Of a stretch of DNA of 64,000 bases, positions 34,391 to 44,730 are shown in pieces. Made by a program: the position numbers and the translations under genes. The notes beneath the pieces were generated by a model. It was not told where the DNA came from and ran no database searches. It saw only the letters and a list, made by a program, of their open reading frames with translations. The stretch lies in assembly GCF_014633365.1 (NCBI RefSeq), contig NC_068344.1, forward strand, positions 4,477,327 to 4,541,326, written 5' to 3'. Each line of letters begins with the position of its first letter. The first letter of the stretch is position 1. This DNA is from Diospyros lotus (Eukaryota > Streptophyta > Magnoliopsida > Ericales > Ebenaceae).

Positions 34391-35536
34391 TATTGTATCT
34401 GCGACGATATGCTGTACAAACGAGGGTTCTCAGTCCCGTTACTCAGATGCATCGATGAGCCTGATTGCCAAGTGATTCTCAATGAAATCCATGCTGGCCA
34501 CTGCGGCAATCATGCTGGGGGGATATCCCTAGCCTAGAAGGCATTCCGCCAAGGCTTTTACTGGCCTACCATGAAGCGAGATGCTACAGACCTGGCAATG
34601 AGGTGCAATGCATGTCAGAGGTTTGCAAAAGTGTCATGAGCTCCCCCCGCCTATCTTTAGCAAATGAGCAGCCCGTGGCCTTTCGCCATGTGGGGCATGG
34701 ACCTGATCGGGTCGCTTCCAACAGCTCGCGGCGAGTGTAAGCATGCTATCGTGGCTGTAGATTACTTCACCAAGTGGGGGGAGGCAAAGGAGCTCGCACA
34801 GATATCCACCACAAAGGTAGAAAACTTTGTGTGGAACAACATCATCTGCAGGTTCAGCGTCCCTCAACAAATAGTCACCGACAATGGGACCCAATTTACC
34901 AACGAGCAATTCGTACAATTTTGCGAGTCACTGGGGATCAGAAAAAGTTTCACAGCCGTGGACCACCCACAAGCCAACGGTCAAGTCGAAGCCTTGAATA
35001 AGATAATCAAACAAATATTAAAGACCAGGCTGGAATCAAGAAAGGGAGCGTGGGTGGATGAACTACAAACCGTGCTCTGGGCTTATCGAAGCACAGCTCG
35101 CACAACCACGGGAGAAATCCCGTTTTCTATGGTATATGGATCTGAGGCGATGATCCCAGTGAAAAATGAAGTAACAAGCCAACGAAGAGTCACTTTCGAC
35201 CAAGAGAACAATGATCAATTACTGGCCTCAAGTCTCAACCTGCTTGAGGAAACAAGGGAGACAACTCGCCTAAGAGTGGCAACTTACCAACAGTGCATGG
35301 CAAGATACTATAATCGAAAGGTCCAAGTCTGATGTTACAAAGTCAACGACCTCGGGCTATGCCTTGTTCTTCCCGGAGCTCGAAAGAGCAGTGAAGGGAT
35401 GTTGGGCCCAAGCTGGGAAGGCCCCTATACTGTGAAGGAAAATCTTGGAAACGGAGCGTATCACTTGGCCAATATGGACGGAGCAGTTCTCCCGTGAGCT
35501 TGGAACGCGGAGCATCTAAGACCATACTTTCGATAA
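34391..35536 (+). pseudogene. Tat integrase
   Basis: An HHCC zinc-binding region (HAGHCGNH then CNACQ) lies at 34,490-34,620. The catalytic core follows: WGMDLIGSLP (first D) near 34,690, TDNGTQF (second D) near 34,878, and NGQVEALNKII (catalytic E) near 34,977, then WAYRSTARTTTGEIPF. The C-terminal tail (WEGPYTVKENLG, AWNAEHLRPYF) ends in TAA at 35,536. TAG or TGA stops occur near 34,535, 34,637, 34,660, 35,330 and 35,495. The enzyme would insert the cDNA into chromosomes. Confidence 0.9.
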
Positions 35537-36363
35537 GCAAACGTCTTCTCCCTCTCTCACATTCTCAATTGCGAACTTTGTTGATATTTATTTCACTAAA
35601 TCGAGCAACGAAATTCTGTTTGCACCATATTAATGTGTTCTTTATCTTTGATAAATCTTTTTTACACCCATGCTTTGGCTATTAAGAATAAGAACCAGAA
35701 AATAACTGAAGGAATTGAAGACTACAATTTGCGACCTGGGGCCCATTCAACTTGGCCAACGTGCCATGGTTTGTGGCTTATCCAAGCAATCATCTTAGTC
35801 TTCACCCTAAGTCATGGTTGGCAAAGCGGAGCCCATTCATCTTGGCCATAGTGTCATGGTTTGGCGCTAAAACAAGTCACCACCCTTAAAAACAATCATG
35901 GTTCACTGGCAAGGGTCCTATTATCTTGACAAAATGCATGAACCGCAACCTGCCTGAGTGTTCATCTTGACCTCCTCAAAGCCCTCAAAAGTCATGGTAC
36001 GTTAGCTGGGGGCAAACCATGACCCACCTGGGCATATAACTTGACGGCAAAATTTGAATTAATTTAACAACTATCTTACTGCTGCATGTTAGTTTGGATT
36101 TAATCCCGCGATCGTAACCAACTGAGCATGTAGTTCGAGCTAACAGTGCCTTACTTAACGTGTTGTTTAAAGTCACTCGTTCTCAAATTTTCTTATTTCC
36201 AAGTTAAAGGTATACCCGAGTTAACTGAACTTAAGCTCATTTCTATGCTGTGTTTTCAAAATTTACAGCAAATAACAAAGAAACAAAAAGTCGATTCGAT
36301 GAAAGAAATGTATTACTCCCGAGATTCGAGTATAGCAGTGAAGAAAGAAAAAGAAAAAATGGT
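35537..36363 (+). repeat. Tat 3' region with repeated segment
   Basis: Non-coding. A repeated unit of about 95 bp containing gcccattca..ttggcca and catggttt occurs at about 35,740 and 35,835, with shorter related pieces (catggttcactgg, catggtacgttagctggggg) to 36,040. Confidence 0.55.
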
Positions 36364-38631
36364 CTAAGGGCCTGGAGGATCTTGGCTTGAAGTCGCTGTG
36401 CCTTGGAAAGCTGGGTTGGTGGTGTCCTCAGCAGAAAGATTGACCATGGCCTGGTCAAGCTCGGGCGCGGGGGCGTCGACTTCGGAGCTCGTAGCATCGG
36501 CGGCGTATTTCTTTATCGCCTCCACCGCTTCCTCGCCAAAGAATGAGAAGTCAAGGTCTAGATGCGCTTTCCATAAAGTGAAAAGGAACGAGCTGCAGAC
36601 ATCGAATTTGACCTCTGAGCACTCCCTCGCGACCCAGACCTCGACGTCGACCTTCAGCTACTCGACCTCCAGTCGAGCCCGCTCCAGTTCGCCCCGCATC
36701 ACTGCCAAGTCTGCCTCCGCTTTATTTATCTTCGAGGTGGCTTAGGAATGGTCCAAGTCGAGCACTTGCTTCTGACGATACAATTCATCCTCAACCTCCT
36801 TCTTGGCCCTCTCAGCTTCCCTTACTCGATCCTTTAAGCCTTCGGCCTGACTCCGATATTTTCGAGATTCGCCAGTCACGAAGGCCAGGTTCTCCTCTAA
36901 TTTCTTCTTGTCTCTTTTCAGCCCCTCGGAAGCAGCCTCAAGCTTCTCTGTTTCTGTCTTAGCGCGAGTTCTTTCTTCCTTCAGGTTAAAGACGCCCAAG
37001 GAAGCCTGTAAAATCGGAGGGGTTAGCATGTTCGAAAAGGGTAAGATGAAAAAGTGCAAAGTTGGGAAAGGGAACCTCACCAGGAGACTGTGGTGAGCGA
37101 CGTAATCCTCAAACGCCTAGCCCGATACTTCTTTCCTGTCCAGGTTCTTGGCATAATTACCAAGAACCCGGTCCATGTTGTCAAGAAAGGGGGCGAAGTA
37201 CGTCCCGCCAGCCACGACGTCTGACATGTTCGGCCCCACAAAGACGCTTGTTTTCTTCCTCTTATCTGCCTGGGCCCGCTGACTGAGCTGCGAGGTCGGA
37301 GGGATCTTCCTTTTGCTTCCAGAAGTTTCCTCGAAAACTGCAAATTTCCCACGACTCGCGGCGGTCTCAGCTGCCTCAAACTGCGAAGAGACGCCGGCAG
37401 AAACGAACCTTGAGAGAACCGCGGTCGCAGACGCGGGTTCAGCACCAGGAAGACGAAGGGGCTCGTGTCTCGAACCCGCTGCTTCAGTGCGGGCCCCAAG
37501 CCCTTGGGCCTTCGCAGGGGAAGAAGATGCACGGACAGCCTTGGGGATGCTGGAAAGCGTGGAAGAGCCGAGTCGTTTGAGCTGGAGCCTCATTGCCTCT
37601 GATAGTGTCGGTAGCGCTGCAACAGTAACCTCACCACGAGCTCTGTTCTCCCTATCCAAACTCCTGTCGAAGTCAACTTCGTCAAAAATTGACCTTATCT
37701 CCCTTTGGCCACGTATTCCGATGTCGCATTTTCTGACTTCCTTGATACCAAAGGGAGGGACGAGCTGATAATCGTAAAGAATGGACTAGTAGAACTCGCA
37801 ATCGTCTTCGTCAGTCTTTAAGTCCAAAGCCGCTTGAAGATCTCGCGCTTCGAAAATGGTTAGTTCAGGCTGCCCTCTTATGAAGTCTGTAAAACCAGAA
37901 AGACATATGAAGGAAGGATAAGCACAGCCAAATTGATGATTATAGGTACAAAAAGAAAAGAGAGAATGGGGAGTGAGAAATTACTACTCACTTAGCACAA
38001 GAACGAAACTGAAGTTGTTGAGGTCGTTGAGAGAGGAACAAGACAGGTAAAAACATTGGGATTTATAGTCTCCAACGTTAGACCTGCCCTTGGCCTTTCC
38101 CTGAGGCAAGACTCTCTTGCAGTCTGAGAAGCGAGCTGCCATGTAATACAGCCCGTCCTTGGTACCCTTGAAAGAATAAAGGTACCTAAGTACTCTAGGA
38201 GTTGGAAGAGGAAGTTTACTCTTTTTGAAAAGAAGGGCAAGGGAGTTTATTTGGGCGTACGAATTAGGCGTCAACTAAAAAAGAGCGAGCTTAAGGTCGT
38301 TCAAAATACCTATGAGGTAAGGCTGGAGTGGACACCTAAAATCAAATTCTAAGTGTTGGGGGCTAATGGCAACAAACCCCATGGGGGGGAAAACTGCGTG
38401 GTCACCAGGGGAAGGGACCATCAGACGAGTCCCGTAGGGGAGGCGGTAAGTGGCAGCGTGCGACCTCAGCTCGCCGATCGTCAGCCTCGAGGGATACTGC
38501 TTAAAGATCTCATGAGCCGCATGCTCCTCGGCAGATCGCTGGGTTAAAACAGGGGCAGTACGCTGAAGAGCTCTCTCAGCGACCTCTGAACGAGATGAAG
38601 CCGCGTCTTGAACAGATCACGGTAGCATCAT
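36364..38631 (-). pseudogene. Antisense gene of the Tat element, three exons, decayed
   Basis: The minus strand carries a gene running against gag-pol. A start is at 38,631. The N-terminal part resembles the plant family called transposase (putative) gypsy type (PF04195): EEHAAHEIFKQYPSRLTIGE near 38,500, a VFPPHG motif, then TPNSYAQINSLALLF (38,272) and KGTKDGLYYMAARFSDCK. Candidate introns with GT/AG ends are 37,991-37,887 (gtgagtag..tttacag) and 37,080-37,006 (gtgaggtt..tttacag); joined exons stay in frame. The middle is S/A/R-rich, and 36,742-37,005 is a coiled coil (AEGLKDRVREAERAKKEVED). The C-terminus reads FFGEEAVEAIKKYAADA and ends at the stop at 36,364-36,366. In-frame stops (for example near 38,275 and 37,119) and a frameshift near 38,375 show decay. 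Function is unknown; antisense genes at this place are known for Tat elements. Confidence 0.75.
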
Positions 38632-39462
38632 TCCTCTTTGCCTCGAAGAGCTGGAGGTATCATCGCTTTCTACCCTGTAGTTGCGGCGCTTCTAACCTGA
38701 TGTCAACATCTAAAAAAAGAAAAAGAAAAAGAGAAAAGAAAGAAGAAGAGGAAGAAAAGAATCAAAGCGTCGAATCAAAGCTCCTAGAGACGCCTTCTAC
38801 ATGTCAGGTCGCGCACTTCACAATGGGGCATGACTCGAAAGAAAAATGGGGGGAGCTGGGATTTCTAAGTTTATCGAAGCTCCTGAGATAGGCGGAGCCT
38901 ACTTCCATAAATCACCCCGCCATTGCCAAGCGCCAAGGTATAGGGGCGGAAATAATAAGAAGGATAGAAGCAGAGCCGAAGCACACTAAAGAGATACGAG
39001 GAACTCACTATTTTTTTTAAGTTGATTGTTGCAAAGATCACGAGCATGAACCAGTTGAGAAGCTGGAGCGGAGAGGCTTCGGGACCGACAGCGATGGAGT
39101 CTCGGAAACAAAGGGAAGCAAGTTGTAGAAATTAGGGAAATCTTTGAAATGAGACAGTAAAGGGGGAGCCAAATGACCCCCTTTCCCTTTTTTATAACTC
39201 AAGACACCTGTTGTTAGATGAAGAGACCGACGAGATTCCCCAGACCCAATGGCGGTGCGAGAAAGCGTAGGGAAAACGGGCATGATGATTAGCAGTTATG
39301 GGAAACGTGCACATTAAATGCGCCGCAGACAAGACATGCGGCGCGAAACAGTGTGATTTGAAACGATTGGGCGGGAAGCTGAAAAGACGTGTTGAAGGCC
39401 GAAGCAGCCAGGTATGTGTCAGCTCCTAGCGCGAAAGTCGCGATGCGAGCTGGGGGGCTTAA
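38632..39462. other. Upstream region of the antisense gene
   Basis: No coding frame was recognised. A purine-rich tract lies at 38,710-38,760. A G-rich tract (ctggggggctt) at 39,450-39,460 just before the 3' LTR is the probable polypurine tract of the element. Confidence 0.45.
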
Positions 39463-40300
39463 TGTTACGGGTATTTCTCGCTCCATTCTTTGTAAGCCGG
39501 ATTTAACATGATGGTTCGGCCCAAACGTTCGAGGCCCAATAAATCGAACTGAGCTCGTTAAAGCGAGCTCGGATAGTGCTAAAGCTCGGGGTCAAACATC
39601 GGGGCCAAGCGAGCTCCCGGTAGCGCCTCTAACTCTTTGGCATATTCAAACAGCCCCCAGCTATACTCTGGACAGGTTCCCAGCAACCTTCACAGCTCGT
39701 CAGCTTAGCTCGTCAACTTGCATCACAGAAGAGGCGCGTGTTACGGCATACCGGCAAGCAAAGGGCCACCCTGACTGGGCCCCTTAGGCCCATTCTCTCG
39801 GCCCATCTCACCGGCCCATGCCGGTCCCATCCTGGCCTTCTGGCAACATCATTACAGCCGCATTTGGATTTCCAAACGTCCCCTTCAGATCTCATTCTCA
39901 TTAATGACAGATCCCATCCGCATTAATGACAGATCCCATCCATATTAATGGAAGATCTCATCCTCATTAATGAGGGTCTCGTCGACACCTCACCACTGCA
40001 GGGACACCCCCGCTAGCTTTTCCATCCCATCACCTCCACACATACGAAGCAGGCAAGAAAGCTTTTGAGCTGATATATATATATATATATCAACCAGCCC
40101 TCTTAAGGGCGAGGATACGTACTCTTGACGACTAACTTAAGAACATCCAATATTTCTGCTTACTCGCTCACTAACTTGAGTTTCGGAGTATCTTGCAGGG
40201 ATGGGCCGTTCGCTCGGCAAAACAGACCGGATACCTCATTGTCCATCTCTCGGATCTACCATACAAGTGCGGGTTAACAAATCTCCATCGACCAATTCCA
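39463..40300 (+). repeat. 3' LTR of the Tat element
   Basis: It starts TGTTACGGGTATTTCTCGC like the 5' LTR and ends near accaattcca. It then passes directly into a piece of the 110-bp MITE, not into a 5-bp duplication of the left flank. It differs from the 5' LTR at scattered positions and by a longer TA repeat. Confidence 0.85.
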
Positions 40301-40311
40301 GTTTCGGACCC

Positions 40312-40767
40312 TATTTATGCTTATTTTTTTAGAAGAATATATGTTTCCACGTTTCCATTTCCTTTCGGAAACGTTTCCCGTTTCTGTTTCCGTGTAACAT
40401 AAGTGGTCGTCGATAGCTATCTTCAGCTCCACCATTGCGACCACAACTTGCCGCCTCCAACTCCTCTTTGTTGCTCCAGCTTCCAACAAATTCATATATT
40501 TTTAATAATTATATTAATATATTTTTTATTCATTATATATAATTTATCAATACGTAACAATTTTACCAATTAAACATTAATTTATAATTTTTTTAATTAA
40601 AAATTAATATTTTTATTAATTTCATTTATATTATTCAACAACATAACCATATTAGTCTTTTTATTAAGTTCTGATAACTTATCAGATTTTTCAAATCAAA
40701 CACATAATTATATAAGTGACAGTTTAAAATACATTTATCCAAATACGTTATCAACGTAAAAGTTACC
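40312..40767 (+). repeat. 455-bp direct repeat, right copy
   Basis: It matches 28,427-28,882 from within the MITE to agttacc, then continues as unrelated caactttaaag. The left MITE terminus is missing here. Confidence 0.85.
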
Positions 40768-40794
40768 CAACTTTAAAGTTTTATACAGCTTTTA

Positions 40795-41641
40795 GAGGGT
40801 GTTTGGCTTACCGTTTTGATTGTTTATAAACTATATATTTTCAATTTATAAACTATACAACTTATTTAGTTACGCGTTTGTTAAAATTTAAGAGTTAAAT
40901 CTATTAAGATTATAAGTTTTTTTAACAACGTTTGAGATAACTCCTCCAAGCTTTTCCAAATAAGCTTTTGATAGCTTATTTCATTGACCAAGTAAATGAC
41001 AAATTTGACTTTAAATAAAACACATATTTCCAACATCTACCCTTTTCCTTCATCCCTCCGCCTTCCCTGTTATTGCCTCACCTACATCTTTTTCGTCATC
41101 GCCTTCATCTCTTTCGTGGTCACTACTGTCTCCATCCCCATCTCCATTGGGCACCGTTTCTAGCCTCCATCGCCACCTCTTCCATGTCCGTCACCATTGT
41201 CCATCATCTCTATCTTTCATCATATATATATAACTTATATATATATTTAACGTATATACATATATATATTTTAATGTATATTATATTAATATATTTTTTA
41301 ATTATTATATATAATTTCTCAACGATAAAAATTTTATCATTAATTTATAATTTATTTTATTAAAAATTAATATTTTTATAAATTTTATTTATATTATTCA
41401 GTAATATGTTTATTTTCGTTTCGTTATTAAATTCTAATAACTAAACACATAACTTTATAAGTAATAAGTTATTAAAATATATTTATTCAAATATATTATT
41501 AAATTAAATATTATTTAACTTTTAAGATCTACACAACTTATAAATATAAAGACTTATTAGTTAAAAAAAAAAACAGTCAAACAACCTCTTAATTAGAAAG
41601 GGTTAAAAGCCACCTTAAAAAGGGTAAAGCCAAACACCCTC
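40795..41641. mobile_element. AT-rich TIR element
   Basis: The ends AGAGGGTGTTTGGCTTACC and (inverted at 41,641) AGAGGGTGTTTGGCTTTACC form a terminal inverted repeat of at least 18 bp. The interior is AT-rich with no gene; the frame at 41,073-41,363 has no domain. PIF/Harbinger or hAT type; the TSD is not clear. Confidence 0.6.
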
Positions 41642-41820
41642 TGAATCTGTAATGGGAGGTTGTAGAAGAAGATGAGGCAACAAGGAGGAGTTGGTGAAGA
41701 AGAAACAACGATAGTAAATCGATGCTGAAGAAGCACCAGTAGTAAAGATGAAGCGGAGGTAGCAAATTGGTGAAGGAGAAGAAGAACTTGGCTTGAGATT
41801 TAATAGAAGATGCATCAACA

Positions 41821-43276
41821 TCATATGGTTACAGCTCCGATGAACTCCTCATCGGCCCCCAGAGCCTGCAACTTCTCCGGCGACATGCAAAATTCAATGT
41901 CAACACTCCCTTCTTCTCGGCCCGAAAATATCGTCAACTTCCCGGACTTCTTGTTCCCTGGCCCACTCCTCACCGCCACCGGCTTCCCCCAGCCGAAGTC
42001 ATTGCCGTACACATTGAACCGTGGGGAACTGCTCGTTACCAGAGTCTCAGTCGTCCACTTCATTGACCCCCAAAAATTCGGATCCTTCACCCAGCTCTCG
42101 AACAACTCCACCACTCGTTCACTCGTATGCGATGAAATCATTTCGTTAATTTGCCATGCTGCCCAGCCTAGTCCTTTATCTACGAGCTCTTGCGCCGTGG
42201 TGGACACTCCTCTGTAGAAAACGGCGTTCCCAAAGTAACCCTCCGGCAGCGGTGGTTGCAGTCTCGACCTTAAACCTATCCCCAGTATGAGCCTTGTCTC
42301 TCCGTCAACGCGGTTGCAGCGCGACACTGATCGCCATACGTGAGCCAGCAGAGACTGCAGAGAGGAGATGGTGGTCATTCGCATCTCGGCCTTGGCTTTG
42401 CCTTTGAGCTCAGCAATTTTCTCTTTCGGAAAGTGGAAGACCCGTTCTTCCAACGGCGGTAGAATGAACTCGTCTTGAATTTGATCGGAGAGGAAAGGGA
42501 CGGAAATGGGAGGCTTGACATCGCCAGGAAACCACCGGTCGAAGACTGGAGACCGCGACATGGAGAGCGGGCCACGCGATATTTCCGACCAGGAATTGAA
42601 GAAATGCCAGAACGACGAGCCGTCGGCGATTGAGTGATTCATCGTGCATCCTGTTGATGATAATCCAAATTAAATTAGCCTATAAGATCAACTTTTTTTC
42701 TCTCTTTCTCTTTTGTATCTTGTTTCTATTTCGGAGATAGTCAAACAAATGGTACTAGAGCGGGATCTTACCGATGAAGAAGCCGTCGACGAGCTCGGTT
42801 ACTTGAACGGCCAGCAAGGGATCGGAAACGCCATGGATATTTTGGATACCATTGAGAGGGAAGAAAGAGTGGACAATCCGAGGCACGAACACGGGCTCAA
42901 GGATATCGGCGACTGTCACGTTATCGGCGACCGCGTGAACGAAGTCGGTGCCGGCGTTGTTGCAGTCGACGAAGAAGGAGGAGGTGCCGTCGGCGTTGTG
43001 GGAGACGCCGAGGCGGCCGGCGAGGATAGGGAAGAAATCGAGGGTGCGAGAGAGAGAGAGCTTGAGATGCTGAACAACAGAAAAGTGTTGGTGTTGTGAG
43101 GATGGAGTTGGTGGTTTGAGAAAGAGAAGGCCCTTCTGGATGGGGCCGAGCCGAAGAAGCTGGAGATCCCATGGAGTTAAATCTATCCGGTGGGGCGATT
43201 GAGCTTCTGGGCTGCAGGCCGCTGCTCCGACCGTAGTGGTGGAGATGAGCCTAATTAGCCGTAGTGTTTCCGCCAT
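41821..43276 (-). CDS. BAHD acyltransferase (HXXXD type)
   Basis: Transfers an acyl group from a CoA thioester to an alcohol or amine in the cytosol; the substrate is unknown. Two exons: 43,276-42,772 and 42,650-41,821, with a 121-bp intron (gtaag..caacag). Joined, they give 444 residues, normal for the family. The catalytic motif HSIADG spans residues 174-179, just after the intron, and the structural motif DFGWG is at 386-390. The FIGxTMNHSxADG context is like the Arabidopsis At3g50280/EPS1 subgroup. An upstream in-frame ATG at 43,342 would add 22 residues of unusual composition; the ATG at 43,276 fits the family better. No frameshift or stop was seen. A fragment of a related gene is at 13,842. 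Confidence 0.93.
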
Positions 43277-43402
43277 GTGTTGTTCCACACTCTGATGCAC
43301 GGCATGGCCGAGGCTCTCTCTGCAGCACTGCCCAGAAGACATAAAATGGAGGAATTGGATATGGTGATGCTATGATGCTGTGTTGTATGGCGGCCTTCTG
43401 GA

Positions 43403-43500
43403 CATTATTAGTTGATTAAATATAAAAAATATCATCCTGGAACCATCAAGGAGGCATCATTAGTTGATTAAATATAAAAAGTGTCATCCTGAAACCATCA
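43403..43500 (-). promoter_or_regulatory. Tandem TATA-like repeats upstream of the BAHD gene
   Basis: Two 46-bp copies with a 52-bp period (43,403-43,448 and 43,455-43,500). On the gene strand each contains TTTTTATATTTAAT, a TATA-like motif, about 60-170 bp before the start codon. They could be core promoter duplicates; no transcription data are available. Confidence 0.4.
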
Positions 43501-44426
43501 CCCGTGACATAACGCTTCCACTTCAAAAAGTAGTATTGGAGAGAGTTAATATCATAAGTTGGGATTTGTATCAATAAATTATAAGTTTAATTTTTTATTC
43601 TACGTAATCAGATAAAATCTTCACTTATAATTTATTACGTCTGTGAAATTAAAAATACAAACGAGAAAAATCTTCACTTATCATTTATTACATGTCAAAA
43701 TTAAAAATACAAGCAAAAAAAATTATGTAAAACTATAATCACACGGAACGATAATCCCAAATATTGGCAAAGAGAGAAAAAAGAATTAAACAGGCAATTT
43801 AAAAGACCGTGGGCCCATGTGAGTAATGGGCCCCACCCCACTCCCTTGTTAGGCCCATGTCATGCAACACATCAGCTCCCAAGATTTAAAATTTTCATTT
43901 GTTTTTCTTCATTCTTTCTTTAATCAAGATATAAATCAAAAATATATATATATAAAAAAAATTAAATAAAAATATTTTTTATTATATTTAAAGTAGTCAA
44001 ATCTTTGTTTGTTTGTGAACGGTCAGGTCTGCACCCTTTCGCAATTAGCCAGCCTCCTATACTCACCATTGGAGGTTAAGGATAGTGATAAAATGTCTTA
44101 CCCCACCTTCATGATAATATTAATTAATTCTCTTTTGTTACTCGAATTCTAAATTAAGTTAAATTACGACCATAATTATCTTTACGTGATATAATAGAGA
44201 TTTAGCACTGGGATTGCAAATCAACATTTTGGTTCCCCATGCCAGGTTTGTCTTGGTCTTCTCTACGAAGTGGGTCCTAATAAGAGTTCTAATCCTTCTT
44301 GACATCTGATTTGACTTAATATTGAGCAGAATGGTCAAAATCAAATTGCTAGTTAGCATTTGATTAGTTGCACTATAATTTTTGATCCAGGAAGCTTATG
44401 ATGGATCATCAAAGATCAAACTTGAG

Positions 44427-44459
<33 letters not shown>

Positions 44460-44730
44460 GAATCATAACTAATAATACCTCTATAACCTAGCTTTGGATT
44501 GGAGTGGTGCAGATGTTATGAACTATTTCCATTGCAGTGACAAACACAACTAACAAGAGAATTACACTAAATTAAAGTCCTCGGCAAAAATCATAAACTA
44601 TATTTCTGCGGAATCTACTAAAACTACTTACTCAAGCTAACATTGGCATGCAGCTTCAGCTCCCAACTATAGAACCATCCGAGTTCTGGAGCAAGAATTA
44701 CAGTGGAGGGAAACAGAAAGATCGATCAGA
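43501..44730. other. Intergenic region between the BAHD gene and the ILP1 3' end
   Basis: AT-rich, with a direct repeat (cttcacttat.atttattac) near 43,619-43,690 and an AGAT repeat at 44,428-44,460. The last 100-200 bp next to 44,731 are probably 3' UTR of the ILP1 gene. No coding frame was recognised. Confidence 0.5.
44428..44460 (+). repeat. (AGAT)n microsatellite
   Basis: About eight perfect agat units. Confidence 0.9.

Larger units (their letters stand above)
28883..40300 (+). mobile_element. Tat-lineage Ty3/gypsy retrotransposon with antisense gene
   Basis: LTRs at 28,883-29,710 and 39,463-40,300 enclose, in order, a PBS (tggcgctaaaaggaggg at 29,724), gag, protease, RT, RNase H, a second archaeal-type RNase H, integrase (to 35,536), a 3.9-kb 3' region containing an antisense gene, and a G-rich tract before the 3' LTR. 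The dual RNase H and the antisense ORF downstream of pol are hallmarks of plant Tat elements. The LTRs are roughly 95 % identical by eye. No 5-bp TSD is present; the flanks form a 455-bp direct repeat. The coding frames carry many stops, so it is inactive. Confidence 0.93.

Noticed and set aside
42713..43099. 128-codon plus-strand frame
   Set aside because: It is the reverse complement of BAHD exon 1 and its intron.
43276..43342. Upstream ATG extending the BAHD protein by 22 residues
   Set aside because: The extra residues do not fit the family N-terminus. The ATG at 43,276 is the better start, although the longer form cannot be excluded.
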